From: Plazaster borealis
Lineage: Eukaryota > Echinodermata > Asteroidea > Forcipulatida > Labidiasteridae
Length of the DNA stretch: 64,000 nt
Assembly: GCA_021014325.1 (NCBI GenBank)
Contig: CM037473.1
Location: 25,720,822-25,784,821, forward strand
Direction: 5' to 3'
In this document: one piece after another, positions 46,236 through 55,697 of the stretch
Position numbering within the stretch: the stretch's first letter is position 1
Layout of the letters: every line of letters starts with the position of its first letter
Translations under genes and position numbers: made by a program
The notes under the pieces: generated by a model
Told to the model about the DNA's origin: nothing
The model's input: only the letters and a program-made list of their open reading frames with translations
Databases searched by the model: none

Positions 46236-47027
46236 TCAGTGCAGAAACTCTGTTCTTGTAGCACAGTTTCCTACGTTGTCCTTAAATGGACTCATGGTCC
46301 TTAGCGGAAGGACCTCTTGAATAGCAACATTCATATGGCGAGTATCGGGGGCCAGGCCGGCCTCAATACTTGCGAGGATAGCTATGTCCTCCTCCAACCA
46401 ACGGTCCCGGGAAAGATCAAGATTCGAACAATCCCTCAGGTCTTGCTTCAAAAACTCGGCCGGGTGAGCCCTCTTAGTGTGCAGGCGTTAACCCGGAAAG
46501 GAACCAAAAGATTTGGAGCAGACCCCGCACTGGAAAACACTGTTCGGAGTAGGACTAAGCACAACTTTTAGAGTGCAACGAGAATGGTGACAAGCAACAC
46601 CGTTCATAGTATGATAGTTTTTATCACACTTACTACATTTATACTCACAAGAAAGATTGTGGCTTTGTAAATGTTTGCGTATGGACGGATGTCCATGGAG
46701 ACTACGGTCACATCTAGGGCAGATGTAGGAGGTAGTTTCAGTAGGGTACACAAGCGTAACAAATGGATCAACGAGACTCCCACTGTCCAGACCGACTGTG
46801 GAACGGCTGGCAGAACCAGAAGGGAAAGAATTCCTGGAGCTGCCTGGCGTCATCATACCTAGGCAAGATGACCTTAAAAATATTTTATTGAACCAACACC
46901 GAGCCCCAATGAAAGGGACAGATACAAAGGAAATGCACAAAACCGTCAAAAGGACGGAAGACCAAGCTTTAGGTACAGCACAACACGTTAAAAAGAACGC
47001 CACAAGAGGTGCAAAGCACAACAGCAC
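46236..47027 (-). pseudogene. R2 copy I N-terminal region: three zinc fingers
   Basis: Frame 47027-46488 plus its continuation 46487-46236 after one TAA. Fingers: YICPRCDRSLHGHPSIRKHL (C2H2), YKCSKCDKNYHTMNGVACHH (C2HC-like) and FQCGVCSKSFGSFPG, then after the stop RLHTKRAHPAEF (C2H2 completed). A three-finger N-terminus is the arrangement of the R2-A group. R2 fingers and Myb region bind the 28S target. The likely true start is near the Met-Met-Thr-Pro at ~46857; the hydrophobic upstream stretch looks like translated UTR. Confidence 0.8.
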
Positions 47028-47228
47028 AGCACGACACGATAAAAGTCGACTGACACAACCGTCTCCTTAAGACGCAGACGACAGACCACGAATTTAAAAA
47101 GGGAACAAAGCCCCCCAAGGTGTTGGCACACCGACCTGCTTAATCAAGAATAAAAGAATATTTATCTCAATCGAGTGCAAAGAAAATTAATTAAAATGCA
47201 CAACAAAAATAGCAGGCCGGAGAAGAGA

Positions 47229-47316
47229 GAAGACAGTTTTAGCTTGATGTCAGAAAAAGTCAAGACTATCAGTTACCAGGGGTTACCACGGGGAGGTAGA
47301 GTCTTCAAATTAAACC

Positions 47317-47319
<3 letters not shown>
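47229..47319 (-). ncRNA. HDV-like ribozyme candidate at R2 copy I 5' end
   Basis: P2 GAAGAC/GUCUUC, P3 UACC-loop-GGUA, P4 CUUGA/UCAAG, and J4/2 CUAAAA. P1 is weak: GGUU with AACC, offset by three bases from the 28S junction. P4 differs in sequence from the other copies yet still pairs. Confidence 0.5.
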
Positions 47320-47359
<40 letters not shown>

Positions 47360-47447
47360 CGCTGAATTTCTTCACTTTGACATTCAGAGCACTGGGAAGA
47401 AATCACATTGCGTCAACGCCCCGGTTGCATGTCTCTTCACAAGGTCA

Positions 47448-47485
<38 letters not shown>

Positions 47486-47492
47486 GATTCTG

Positions 47493-47542
<50 letters not shown>

Positions 47543-47601
47543 TTGGAATCTCGTTAATCCTTTCATGCACGTCACTAATTAGATGATGAGGCATTTGGCT
47601 A
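47318..47601 (-). rRNA. 28S rRNA fragment, chimeric spacer I (not functional)
   Basis: 284 bases, the best preserved spacer: TAGCC...GACCTTGTGAAGAGACATG joined to CAACCGGGGCGTTGACGCAA...CTCTTAAGG. It has the same composition and the same internal junction (near 47429) as spacers 0 and II. Confidence 0.9.
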
Positions 47602-48304
47602 TTGCAACTGGAAGATTTCCACGTAACAAGGCCTCGTGTAGGCACTAGGAAAGAAGGTGGGCTGGACATTCGTCTTAGAGAGTGGTGACCTAATCGGGTG
47701 ACACCTCTATTGGGGCTGGCGGGGCCTCTCCGTCAGCCTGCAATTTAAGGCGCCAAGGCCCGATGGCCCAGGGTTCGCAGGAGAGCATAGCCCCCCAGAG
47801 GAAGAGTCGTCCATCCGGGTGAGGCGTCACCCTTTCGACTTACATCTTCATAAAACGATTGAAGATAAACAAGGTGCCTTTAATGGCAACTTGAGAAAGT
47901 GTACTGAGTTGATTTGTAGTGAATTTGACGCCACAGTAGGACGACTTGCATGGTAAGACAGCTCCCCTAGCGCCGATTGGGATTCCTTCAGAGGAGACGC
48001 TTTAAGGCATAGCACAACACACAAAAAAAAAAGTTGACTAAGATTCCGTCTCCGTAAGACGTAGACGACAGACCACAAATTAAAAAGGGAACAATAGTCC
48101 CAAGATGGTGGCACACCGACCTGCCTAATTAAGAATAAAAAATAATTATCTTAATCGAGTGCCAAAAATTAAAATTAAAATGCACAGGCAATTAGCAGGT
48201 CAGTAAGGTAGAAGACAGTTTTAGCCTGAAAGTCAAGAAAAATTCACACCAATCAGTTACCAGGGCATACCACGAGGAGGTAGAGTCTTCGAATTCATCA
48301 CCCC
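47602..48304 (-). mobile_element. R2 copy II: 5' UTR fused to 3' end
   Basis: ~700 bases. The 5' UTR (48304 down to ~48000) joins at AAGCGTCTCCTCTGAAGG to the extreme C-terminal/3' UTR part homologous to 44560-44196. All of the ORF body is deleted, making it a SINE-like internal deletion derivative with both R2 junctions kept. Confidence 0.85.
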
Positions 48305-48305
48305 A
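48211..48305 (-). ncRNA. HDV-like ribozyme candidate at R2 copy II 5' end
   Basis: P1 GGGUG with UGCCC (two wobble pairs), P2 GAAGAC/GUCUUC, P3 UACC-loop-GGUA, P4 CUGA/UCAG, J4/2 CUAAAA. The 28S junction is altered here (CTCTTTGGGG). Confidence 0.45.
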
Positions 48306-48343
<38 letters not shown>

Positions 48344-48431
48344 TGCTGAATTTCTTCACTTTGACATTCAGAGCACTGGGAAGAAATCACATTGCGTCAA
48401 CGCCCCGGTTGCATGTCTCTTCACAAGGTCA

Positions 48432-48469
<38 letters not shown>

Positions 48470-48515
48470 GATTCTGCCAAGCCCGTTCCCTTGGCTGTGA
48501 GTTCGCTAGATAGTA
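48305..48515 (-). rRNA. 28S rRNA fragment, spacer II part b (split by hAT)
   Basis: Continues the 28S sequence of 52729-52802 after the hAT insertion: TACTATCTAGCGAACTCACA through GAGACATG/CAACCGGGGCG to CTCTT. Together the two parts are ~280 bases without the target duplication, equal to spacers 0 and I. Confidence 0.9.
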
Positions 48516-51500
48516 CAGGGGTCGAAATTAAATTAATTTGCTACTAGCCAGCAGGGACAGTGAAAAAAAAAAGTTACTGGCCCGCTAGAAATGTTGGTGG
48601 CCCAAAACCATTTTGTAATTAAAACTAAATCCGCATCATTAGGGGGCCTACGGGCGGTATAAAGTTAAAAGTCGCTATCTGTATCTGTCATCTCGTTGTT
48701 GTCGTCTTCCTGTTTGTCATCTGCTTTGCTGTCTGTATTTTCTTCCTCTTGTTGGCTCTCCATCTCTTGCTCGTTTCCCTCATCTTCACTCCTCTGTATG
48801 TGTGTTTCTTCATCGTCGACATTCTCCTGCACCGTTGTATCATCATTACTGTCTGTACTGTTTGTGATATCCCCCTCTTCATCGTCATCAGTGTCGGTGT
48901 CTTCGTCAGAGTTGGAGGAGGAACACTCTTGATGGGGCAGGGGTTTCTTTCTTTGACCATATGGGGCCTGCGTTGGCTTCCGTTGCCTCTTCCCAGATGA
49001 AATCCAATCATTTATTGCTGGAGTGGGATCAAATTCTGGAATTTCCTCAGCATGAAATATGACCATTAAGAGGTCAGATAACACATGAGGTCTCAGCTTT
49101 GATCGCCAGTCAGTTTTGACCATCCGCATTTCAGAAAATCCTCTTTCTGCATCTGCAGAGTGTGCGGGTATAGTGAGGATTAAGTCAATGAGAGTCAATG
49201 CATTTCGGCAGTTTGTTCCAAAAGACGCTGCTACATCTGTCCATTTAGCGTCATGAACATTTCTGTAGAGTAAATAAAAATGTAAACCAAATAAAATGTT
49301 ATTGACAAAGTAAAATTGTCTCACTGCTTAAAAAAGTAAGCATTTCCAAAATTGTCTTGGATTTTATAACCTTTTTTGTTTTAGTTAAATAGATGGAAAA
49401 AATACAAGCTAAAATAATGTGCATTCACAATATTTAGTACACTTAAGTTAACCTACTTGTATTTGTTGTATACACAGGTCTTCAAAATTTCCCAATCCAT
49501 TTCAGCCTCATCAGGATTGATCCCAGCTGTCACCAAAACTGGCTGAAAATGATCTATCAGAACTGCAACATTGTTATCAAAGTCTGCATAGAAGAAACAA
49601 AAAAGAATCAGATAAAATAACTATAAATCTAAAATAATACTTAATTTAAGTATTATTTTAGATTATTTCAGTATTATTTTTAATGCATTTTGTTTTAATT
49701 TACCCTGCAAAACTGCCAACTGTGTCATTCTTTGTTGAAATAATTTAACATTGCATTTTGGAAATCTGCTCACCTGTATCCTCCTCCTCTTCTCGTTCTG
49801 GCCACATTTGAAAATCTGCAATTATACATGCACTGATAACACCTTTATAGGCATCAGAGAAGCGCCTCTCAAGGCATGTGATGAGACCTGTTAATACGCT
49901 CTCCCTGACTTTGTCAATGCAGACTGTCTTGAAGTCAATCTGTGGACATACTTCACTTGCCTTTCTAAGCTTAGGGCCATCTCTGCAATAAATTAATCAC
50001 CCATCATCATTTACAAAACACAATTAATTTTCATTAAAACTTATTAAGTTTGATTTAAAAATACACCATTTTATAAAAGTACATTATTAATCACAAACTC
50101 ATTTTTGCCAATAAAAATAAAATTAAATTTACCTTGTTCTGTATTTTTGGAGTACAGCTATTGTGACATCCAAATGGCGTCGGAGGTGGGCAACAGTTGC
50201 TCTTGTTTCTTGAAACATCAGCGAAAGCTTGGCGAGACATGAAATGACGTCAGTTATAAATAACATAAACATCATTGTAGTAGGATTTGTCATGATCCTA
50301 AGGAAGCCATTGGCCTTTCCAGAAGCATCTGCTGAGACCCCCTTTTGAGCTGGCATCTAAAATAAAGTGATACAATTGTTACAATTATAGAAAACTCAAA
50401 ATTATTATTATGTTTTATTTTGTTTATTTTTTTTTTAGGGGGAGGGGCTGAAGGTTAAAAGACCCCCTGGTTTCACAGCCCTTGCCCTATGTGTTAAATC
50501 ATTGTTTTGAACAATTAACAGTTATATCAATAATTTAAATTTAAATTTTAAGGTTTGAAATCAAAATTAATTTAATAATATTTACTGTACCTGTTCTAGA
50601 TGTGTTTTGATGGCTGGGTAACCACCCCAGAAAGTTTGCAGGGCTCTTTTGATGTGGCCAAGCCAGCGGGTTCCCCCAACCCGGCTTGGCATCAGTGGAG
50701 GAATTTTAAGAGCTGCATATGATGTTTTCAGGTTTGCTCTGTTTAGTGGGCTGTTGTGATAGAAGTAGTACAGGCCCATCAGCAGGGTGTTTATCTTTGT
50801 GTATGCATTGGTGCTTTTCACAACATCTTTATAAGCAAGCTCCAGTCGATGTGAAAAGCAGTGGACACCCTGTAGTACTGGTTGCATGTTTTTCAATTTG
50901 GCCACAACACCATTCTTTGAGCCTGTCATGACACAGGCTCCATCGCTGCCCACACCAACAAGCTTGTTCTTCCAGTCTTTCACCCCTGCACTGTCTAAGG
51001 CACCTGTGATAACTTTGACAATGCCATCGGCATCTGCTCGTTCAGGATTTCCTATTGCGAGAAAGCCAGTCTTTATTTCGCCATTATTGCACACTCTAAG
51101 GTACACAATTTCTTCCTCCTGGACAGCGCTATCTGTAGATCCATCACTTATTATGGACAAGAACTTGGAACTGTTCACAAAACTGACAAACTTTTGTCGC
51201 TCCTGCTTGGCTATGTAACTGGCAAAGGTTGCTGCCTGTTTGTCATTTCTGTAAGTTTGTCCAACATCTAGGCCCTTCTGTTCATCAAGTTGGCACATCC
51301 ATGGGAAGTCTGTGAAGGCGGCGGTTTTCACTATGGCATGGACATTTCTGAAGAGGTAAACTAGCCGATGGAAAACTTGTTTGTGCATTTTTTGCAGCGC
51401 CATTCCAGCCTGGGTATGCTGTACGCCTAAAGTCTGGGCTGTTTCTTTCCCGACAGATCGTCGGTGCTGATCACTCTTTTCATGAGAAAGTATTGAACCT

Positions 51501-52728
51501 ATTCTAAAGTTAGTGCACCCAACCACAAATGAAGTTTTTTTATCTTCATTGGTTGCAGCAAACTTTGTGCACAAAGTGCAGCGCATGGCATTATCATCAG
51601 AATTATACGAAAGCCACTCACGATTTTCTTTCCAACCAATCTGAAACTTGCGTTGCCTCTTCTCTTTGTCATATTTCTTCTCAGTTTCCTTTCGGTCCTC
51701 AGTCGTAACTTTCTGCTTCTTCGCTTGAGGGGGTTTTACCCCATCCAGAAAACGCCACATATTTGTGTTGGAGAACGTAAGTTGTATTTTGGGGCTAATT
51801 AATTAAGATCTCAAGCTTTTCTGTTTTCCGAGCCCGCAAATATAAACACGTACACAGCAGAGAATGATGTATTGTTTACATTAAAACTTTCCAGCAATGA
51901 ACATCGCGCGCGCGAGGTCAGAACCTCGAACACTAATACTAAAAAAAATATTAAAAAAAACATTATATTTTTCGAAATATATGGGAGTTTATTTAAAATA
52001 AATATATATTGACAATCATTTACTCTCTAAAGAATTACAATTTTATTAACATATTTAAATAAAAACAGCGAATTGCAGTAATTGTTTGATTACCACGCAT
52101 GTCAAAACTCGTACACAAGCACAACCTCGTTAACGAACCAACTCGAGCTCGTCAAACGTTTGTGTAGCGGACGGACCATGCCAGCACACAAACGAGCGTG
52201 TGTGTGTGTGTGTACGAGTTGACTGACCAACCGACTACTACTATACTATGGCAGGGCCGAGCGAAAGCGAGCCTGCGTTGTTGGAAACTGGTTTCCACAC
52301 AATGTATAGCATTTAATATTCCGTGCGTGCCGGGTACCAGCATTATTTTCTTACATGCAACGGATATACACGTGTGCACTATGTACACACGTTCAACACC
52401 GACGACGAACGTACTGCATGCTGATACTGTGTGTACGCACGTTACCTTTTCATCACAGGCGCAGTATTATTACTCATGTATGTATTTGTATTTGTATTAT
52501 TGTGTATACTATCAGGTAATGTATAGCAAAATGACGGCGGTTGGATGATGGTTTTTCTTGGGTCGGATCGTAGCACTAGCAGGCAGATCCCGGCGCCTGG
52601 GTTCCGGTGATATTTTGAGGAGGATATTTTCCACTGTCCCACCGGGCTATCAGTTTTGGTGACTTCGGTGGCCCGGAGATATTTTCACTGGTCACGGGCC
52701 AGCGGGCCACCGTTAATTTCGACCCCTG
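48516..52728 (-). mobile_element. Complete hAT transposon with TIRs and 5-bp target duplication
   Basis: Terminal inverted repeats CAGGGGTCGAAATTA (48516-48530) and TAATTTCGACCCCTG (52714-52728) are perfect over 15 bases. Flanking TAGTA (48511-48515 and 52729-52733) is the target duplication, verified against uninterrupted 28S spacers that read GATAGTAGATAGG. Both ends carry subterminal GGCCCGC / GGGCCAGCGGGCC motifs. A 5-bp duplication is shorter than the usual 8 bp of hAT. Length 4213 bp, one gene inside. Confidence 0.92.
48665..51760 (-). CDS. hAT transposase (ZNF862/KIAA1586-like), five exons, apparently intact
   Basis: Exons on minus: 51760-50591, 50356-50133, 49982-49774, 49583-49457, 49262-48665; all GT-AG, phases 0, 2, 1, 2. 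The product is 775 residues with no stop or shift. Residues ~60-100 form a TTF/BED-like finger (CTLC, then SHEKSDQH). The RNase H-fold catalytic parts are ISDGSTD (Asp ~206), VGVGSDGA (Asp ~273), the hAT-typical HCFSHRLEL (~300) and, in the C-terminal dimerisation region, HSADAERGFSEMR with the third acidic residue. The last ~80 residues are strikingly acidic, rich in Asp, Glu, Ser and Thr, which I do not know as a hAT feature. The start is the first ATG, in an A-rich context. A zinc-finger protein domesticated from hAT is the alternative, but TIRs and target duplication argue for a transposon. Confidence 0.92.
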
Positions 52729-52754
52729 TAGTAGATAGGGACAGTGGGAACTCA

Positions 52755-52788
<34 letters not shown>

Positions 52789-52802
52789 AAGGCATTTGGC
52801 TA
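52729..52802 (-). rRNA. 28S rRNA fragment, spacer II part a
   Basis: TAGCCAAATGCCTTGTCATC from 52802 down to CTATCTACTA at 52729, where the hAT begins. Confidence 0.9.
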
Positions 52803-53776
52803 TTGCAACTGGAAGATTTCCACGAAACTAGGCCTCGTGTAGGCACAGGGACTTGGTCTGGACTTCAACCTCAAGAGTTGATGGTTTAATAAGGTGACAT
52901 CCCTGGTTCAAGCGGAGCCTCACCGTCAGCTTGCAGTTCAAGGTGTAAAAGCCTGCTGGCCCAGGGTTCGCAGGTGAGCATAACTCCTGAGATGAAGAGG
53001 AGTCCATTAAAGGTCCATGCAACTGGTAGGTTTACACGTCACAAGGCCTCGTGTAGGCACAGGACAGTTTGGTCTGGACTCCAACCTAAGAGAGGGTGGT
53101 CTACTCGGGTGACATTCCTATCTCCCAGATGGACAGGGTCAAGCAGAGCCTCACCGTCAGCACGCAGTTTAAGGCGTTCAGCCTGCGGGCCCAGGGTTCG
53201 CAGGTGAGCATAGCTCCCGAGAGGTAGAAGAGTCTATCCAGGTAGGGCGTCACCCTTTGAACTTAAATCTGCATAAATCGGTTGAAGATGAACAAAGTGC
53301 TTTTAATCGTAACTTGAGAAAGTTTACTAAGCTGGTGTCAGTAAATTTGACACCACAGTAGGAAGACTTACGTGACAAGACGGCACCTCTGTCGCCGATT
53401 GGAATACCTTCGGAGGATACCGTCCTGACATTGTATGTAAGTTTAACAGAGTCGGCAATGACCCGGGTACGTACTTAGTAATCTTACAAGCTTCAGTATC
53501 AGGGAGGGTATTAACATGAGTTTCGTAAAGAATGGCAATGTAAGCATGGCTCTTGACACAGTCGACCGCCATTAGATTTGGTCTAAAGTTGCTGACAGCG
53601 GTGGCAAATAGAGGTTCAGTGAAAATGTTGGTAGACTCGGATTTTCTGGCAAGGAAGCTGGAAACTAACCTCGTTGTGCCTCCGCATACGAGCACTGAGC
53701 ACATATGAACACTACTGTGTGATGGAAGAGGTGGTTTCAGTAGAAGAAAAACAGTGCCTACATGTAATAGGGCCAC
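52803..53776 (-). mobile_element. R2 copy III: C-terminal fragment with duplicated 3' UTR
   Basis: 53776-53327 translates with shifts to TGGPITCRHCFSSTETTSSI (CCHC), then ANIFTEPLFATAVSNFRPNL and PDTEACKITKY of the R2 endonuclease region; the PD motif is changed to PN. Two tandem 3' UTR units follow (53325-53019 and 53010-52803), both ending in CCAGTTGCA. Only the second is followed by the 28S TAGCC. Confidence 0.8.
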
Positions 53777-53818
53777 CGGTGTATGCCAGATTGTTACGAC
53801 AGGGTAGTGTTTTCGCCC

Positions 53819-54583
53819 TTAACGCAGTGGCTTGGTCCACTTCACAATGATGAGAAGCAGACTGATTGGGAAGAACTTGAGGAAGTACTTCAAAGCTGAA
53901 GAGCGTCTGTTGAATGATGGTCCCAGTGTACCCTTCGACTTGAAACTTCTGAGTCTGACATTGTGGAGCGTTCTGGTCCAACCTTCACCGTCTGGGGTGT
54001 GATCAGGCTGGTAGCATGATGGAGGGTCGGGGTCGTTGTCGGAGTCGGCCTCTTTGGTCTTCTTCCTTTGCACCTTCTTTCTTGGAGGGGCTTTTCTAGC
54101 CTGCTGTGCGGGTGGCTCAGGCACATCACTTCTTGAAGATGACTCCTTGACTAAACTTCCTTCACAGCCTGAAGGGGTCATCGCCGCAGCTTGATCAAGG
54201 AATTCCTCCTCACTTTTCGAATCAGTAGTAGCAAGCGCCCTGTAGGTCTTTCCAATCTTGATGCCTGCATGGGTCGCACTTCTTCTGATGGTCTCCCATA
54301 GATTTTGATGCTCTTCTTCCATCAGTCTCTTCTTCTGCAGACTTGAACCTTGCTGCAGAGGACGTTTCTTCCCATGGCCCTGTGAGCTTGGATCAACTCC
54401 TTTACTCCCTTTCGCACTACTGCTCTTCTCCTTGTCTTTCATCTTCGCTTTTGGGCAGCCTTCTTCTTCCTCTCCTCTCTCATGACCTCTAGCAGTTCTC
54501 TTCCCCATTGCAGCTTGTTGAAACACTAAACTCTCTTCACAAGTCAAACTTTCTTGTAACATTCTTTTCTCTCTTGCAGTCAT
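53819..54583 (-). CDS. Unrecognised basic/charged ORF, about 254 residues
   Basis: I do not recognise this protein. It starts MTAREKRMLQES at 54583 (an earlier in-frame Met lies at 54601). It is Lys/Glu/Ser-rich with several basic clusters (HGKKRPLQQ, APPRKKVQRKKTKEADSDND) that could be nuclear localisation signals. No zinc finger, RT or transposase motif is visible. The last ~30 residues become hydrophobic and run into the R2 copy III fragment, so the true 3' end may be lost. A TATAAATA box lies about 50 bases upstream. It could be ORF1/gag-like of an unknown element, or a host gene fragment. Confidence 0.45.
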   Translation of the reverse strand: MTAREKRMLQESLTCEESLVFQQAAMGKRTARGHERGEEEEGCPKAKMKDKEKSSSAKGSKGVDPSSQGHGKKRPLQQGSSLQKKRLMEEEHQNLWETIRRSATHAGIKIGKTYRALATTDSKSEEEFLDQAAAMTPSGCEGSLVKESSSRSDVPEPPAQQARKAPPRKKVQRKKTKEADSDNDPDPPSCYQPDHTPDGEGWTRTLHNVRLRSFKSKGTLGPSFNRRSSALKYFLKFFPISLLLIIVKWTKPLR

Positions 54584-54632
54584 GATGACACAAGCCAGCA
54601 CATTGAAGTGTGGTGGGTTTGCATTTTCACCC

Positions 54633-54644
54633 TTATTTATAGCT
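54633..54644 (-). promoter_or_regulatory. TATA box upstream of the 54.6-kb ORF
   Basis: Minus strand GCTATAAATAAGG, about 30 bases before a plausible transcription start and 50-60 before the ATG at 54583. Confidence 0.5.
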
Positions 54645-54783
54645 GGGCATGCTCTTGAAACTTCTAAAGAAATATTACCATGACACTTACCTTTTGTAAG
54701 AAACTACTCATTCATGTTTCTTCAAGAAAAAAAGGTATGTAATACAGCATGACATATATGAATATTGATTTATGGAGTTTTTC

Positions 54784-54865
54784 TATACCACCTGTGAATA
54801 TGAATGGAACTGGCGACCCTAACATTCTAGGGTCACCAGTTCCATTCATATTCATAGGTGGTATA
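54784..54865. repeat. 82-bp nearly perfect hairpin
   Basis: Arms of 38 bases (TATACCACCTGTGAATATGA... / ...TCATATTCATAGGTGGTATA), with CGACCCTA/TAGGGTCA innermost and a 6-base loop ACATTC. Only two or three mismatches. Confidence 0.85.
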
Positions 54866-55002
54866 GGGGAAAACAATAGAACACAATGTAAGTGTATGTA
54901 CATGCAGTACCCAGGTCATTGTATTCAGCTGATATGCATTGTTTATTTACTGATCCCTAATTAAATGTCAGGAATGTGTGTACTGTGGTATGAGTAAAAC
55001 TA

Positions 55003-55270
55003 TACCAAAATCAACCAGTGGTTTGACATGGCTAAAGGACCAACTCTACCAAAATCAACCAGGATGTTGTGTCCTACAGACCAACTCCATCCAAATCGAC
55101 CAAATGTTACAACATGGTGGTCTACCAAATCTTACAGAATCAACCAGTGGTTTGAAATGGCTAAAGGACCAACTTTAAAATAGCTGAAAGACCAACTCCA
55201 CCAAAATCAACCAAATGTTTCAATCTGGTGGTGTACCAAATCTTACAAAATCAACCATATTCCACCGATT
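55003..55270. repeat. Imperfect tandem repeat of AAATCAACCA units
   Basis: Recurring CCAAAATCAACCA, GGCTAAAGGACCAACT and ATGGTGGTCTACCAAATCTT modules in a ~55/110-base arrangement. Confidence 0.65.
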
Positions 55271-55294
55271 GATTTTGATGGATTTGGTGCTGTT

Positions 55295-55622
55295 AGGGTT
55301 AAAGGTCCATGCAACTGGTAGGTTTACACGTAACAAGGCCTCGTGTAGGAACACAGAACAGTTTGGTCTGGACTTCAACCTAAGAGAGGGTGGTCTACTT
55401 GGGTGACATTCCTATCTCCCAGATGGGCTGGGTCAAGCGGAGCCTCACCGTCAGCACGCAGTTTAAGGCATTCAGCCTGGGGGCTCAGGGTTCGCAGGTG
55501 GGCATAGCTCCTGAGAGGTATAAGAGTCTATCCAGGTGGGGCGTCACCCTTTGGACTTAAATCTGCATAAAATCGGTTGAAGATGAACAAAGTGCCTTTA
55601 ATCGCAACTTGAGAAAGTGCTA
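55295..55622 (-). mobile_element. R2 3' UTR fragment (not followed by 28S)
   Basis: It matches 53300-53010 closely and ends CCAGTTGCATGGACCTTTAA, with no TAGCC. On its 5' side it is joined directly to the truncated 28S piece 55623-55697. Confidence 0.75.
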
Positions 55623-55697
55623 ATAGTAGATACGAACAGTGGGAATCTCGATCGTCCATTCATGGTGTCACCAATTAGATGATAAGGCATTTGGCTA
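55623..55697 (-). rRNA. 28S rRNA fragment, truncated (75 bases)
   Basis: TAGCCAAATGCCTTATCATC...CACTGTTCGTATCTACTAT. More diverged than the other spacers. It stops in the same TACTAT stretch where the hAT inserted in spacer II. Confidence 0.8.

Larger units (their letters stand above)
44196..47317 (-). mobile_element. R2 retrotransposon copy I (most complete, internally deleted)
   Basis: It has precise R2-type junctions: 5' CTCTTAAGG/TGGTTTAATTTG and 3' CAGTTGCAA/TAGCC. Contents: 5' UTR with ribozyme candidate, three zinc fingers, an RT domain up to motif C (FADD), then a direct jump into the CCHC knuckle and endonuclease region, then the 3' UTR. Length is 3.1 kb, against ~3.6-4.5 kb usual for R2. 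It carries one stop in zinc finger 3, a frameshift near 46235, the internal deletion near 44970 and stops in the C-terminal part. Confidence 0.9.

Noticed and set aside
43913..48515. Functional 28S rRNA or an rDNA locus
   Set aside because: Only ~280 bp of 28S is present per unit, in permuted order and with mutations. There is no 18S, 5.8S or spacer sequence.
48696..49011. Ser/Cys-rich and other frames over the hAT tail
   Set aside because: They are shadows of the acidic C-terminal exon of the transposase on the other strand or in another frame.
48500..52740. 8-bp target duplication for the hAT element
   Set aside because: Flanks read AGATAGTA before and TAGTAGAT after. Comparison with the empty 28S spacers allows only the 5-bp TAGTA.
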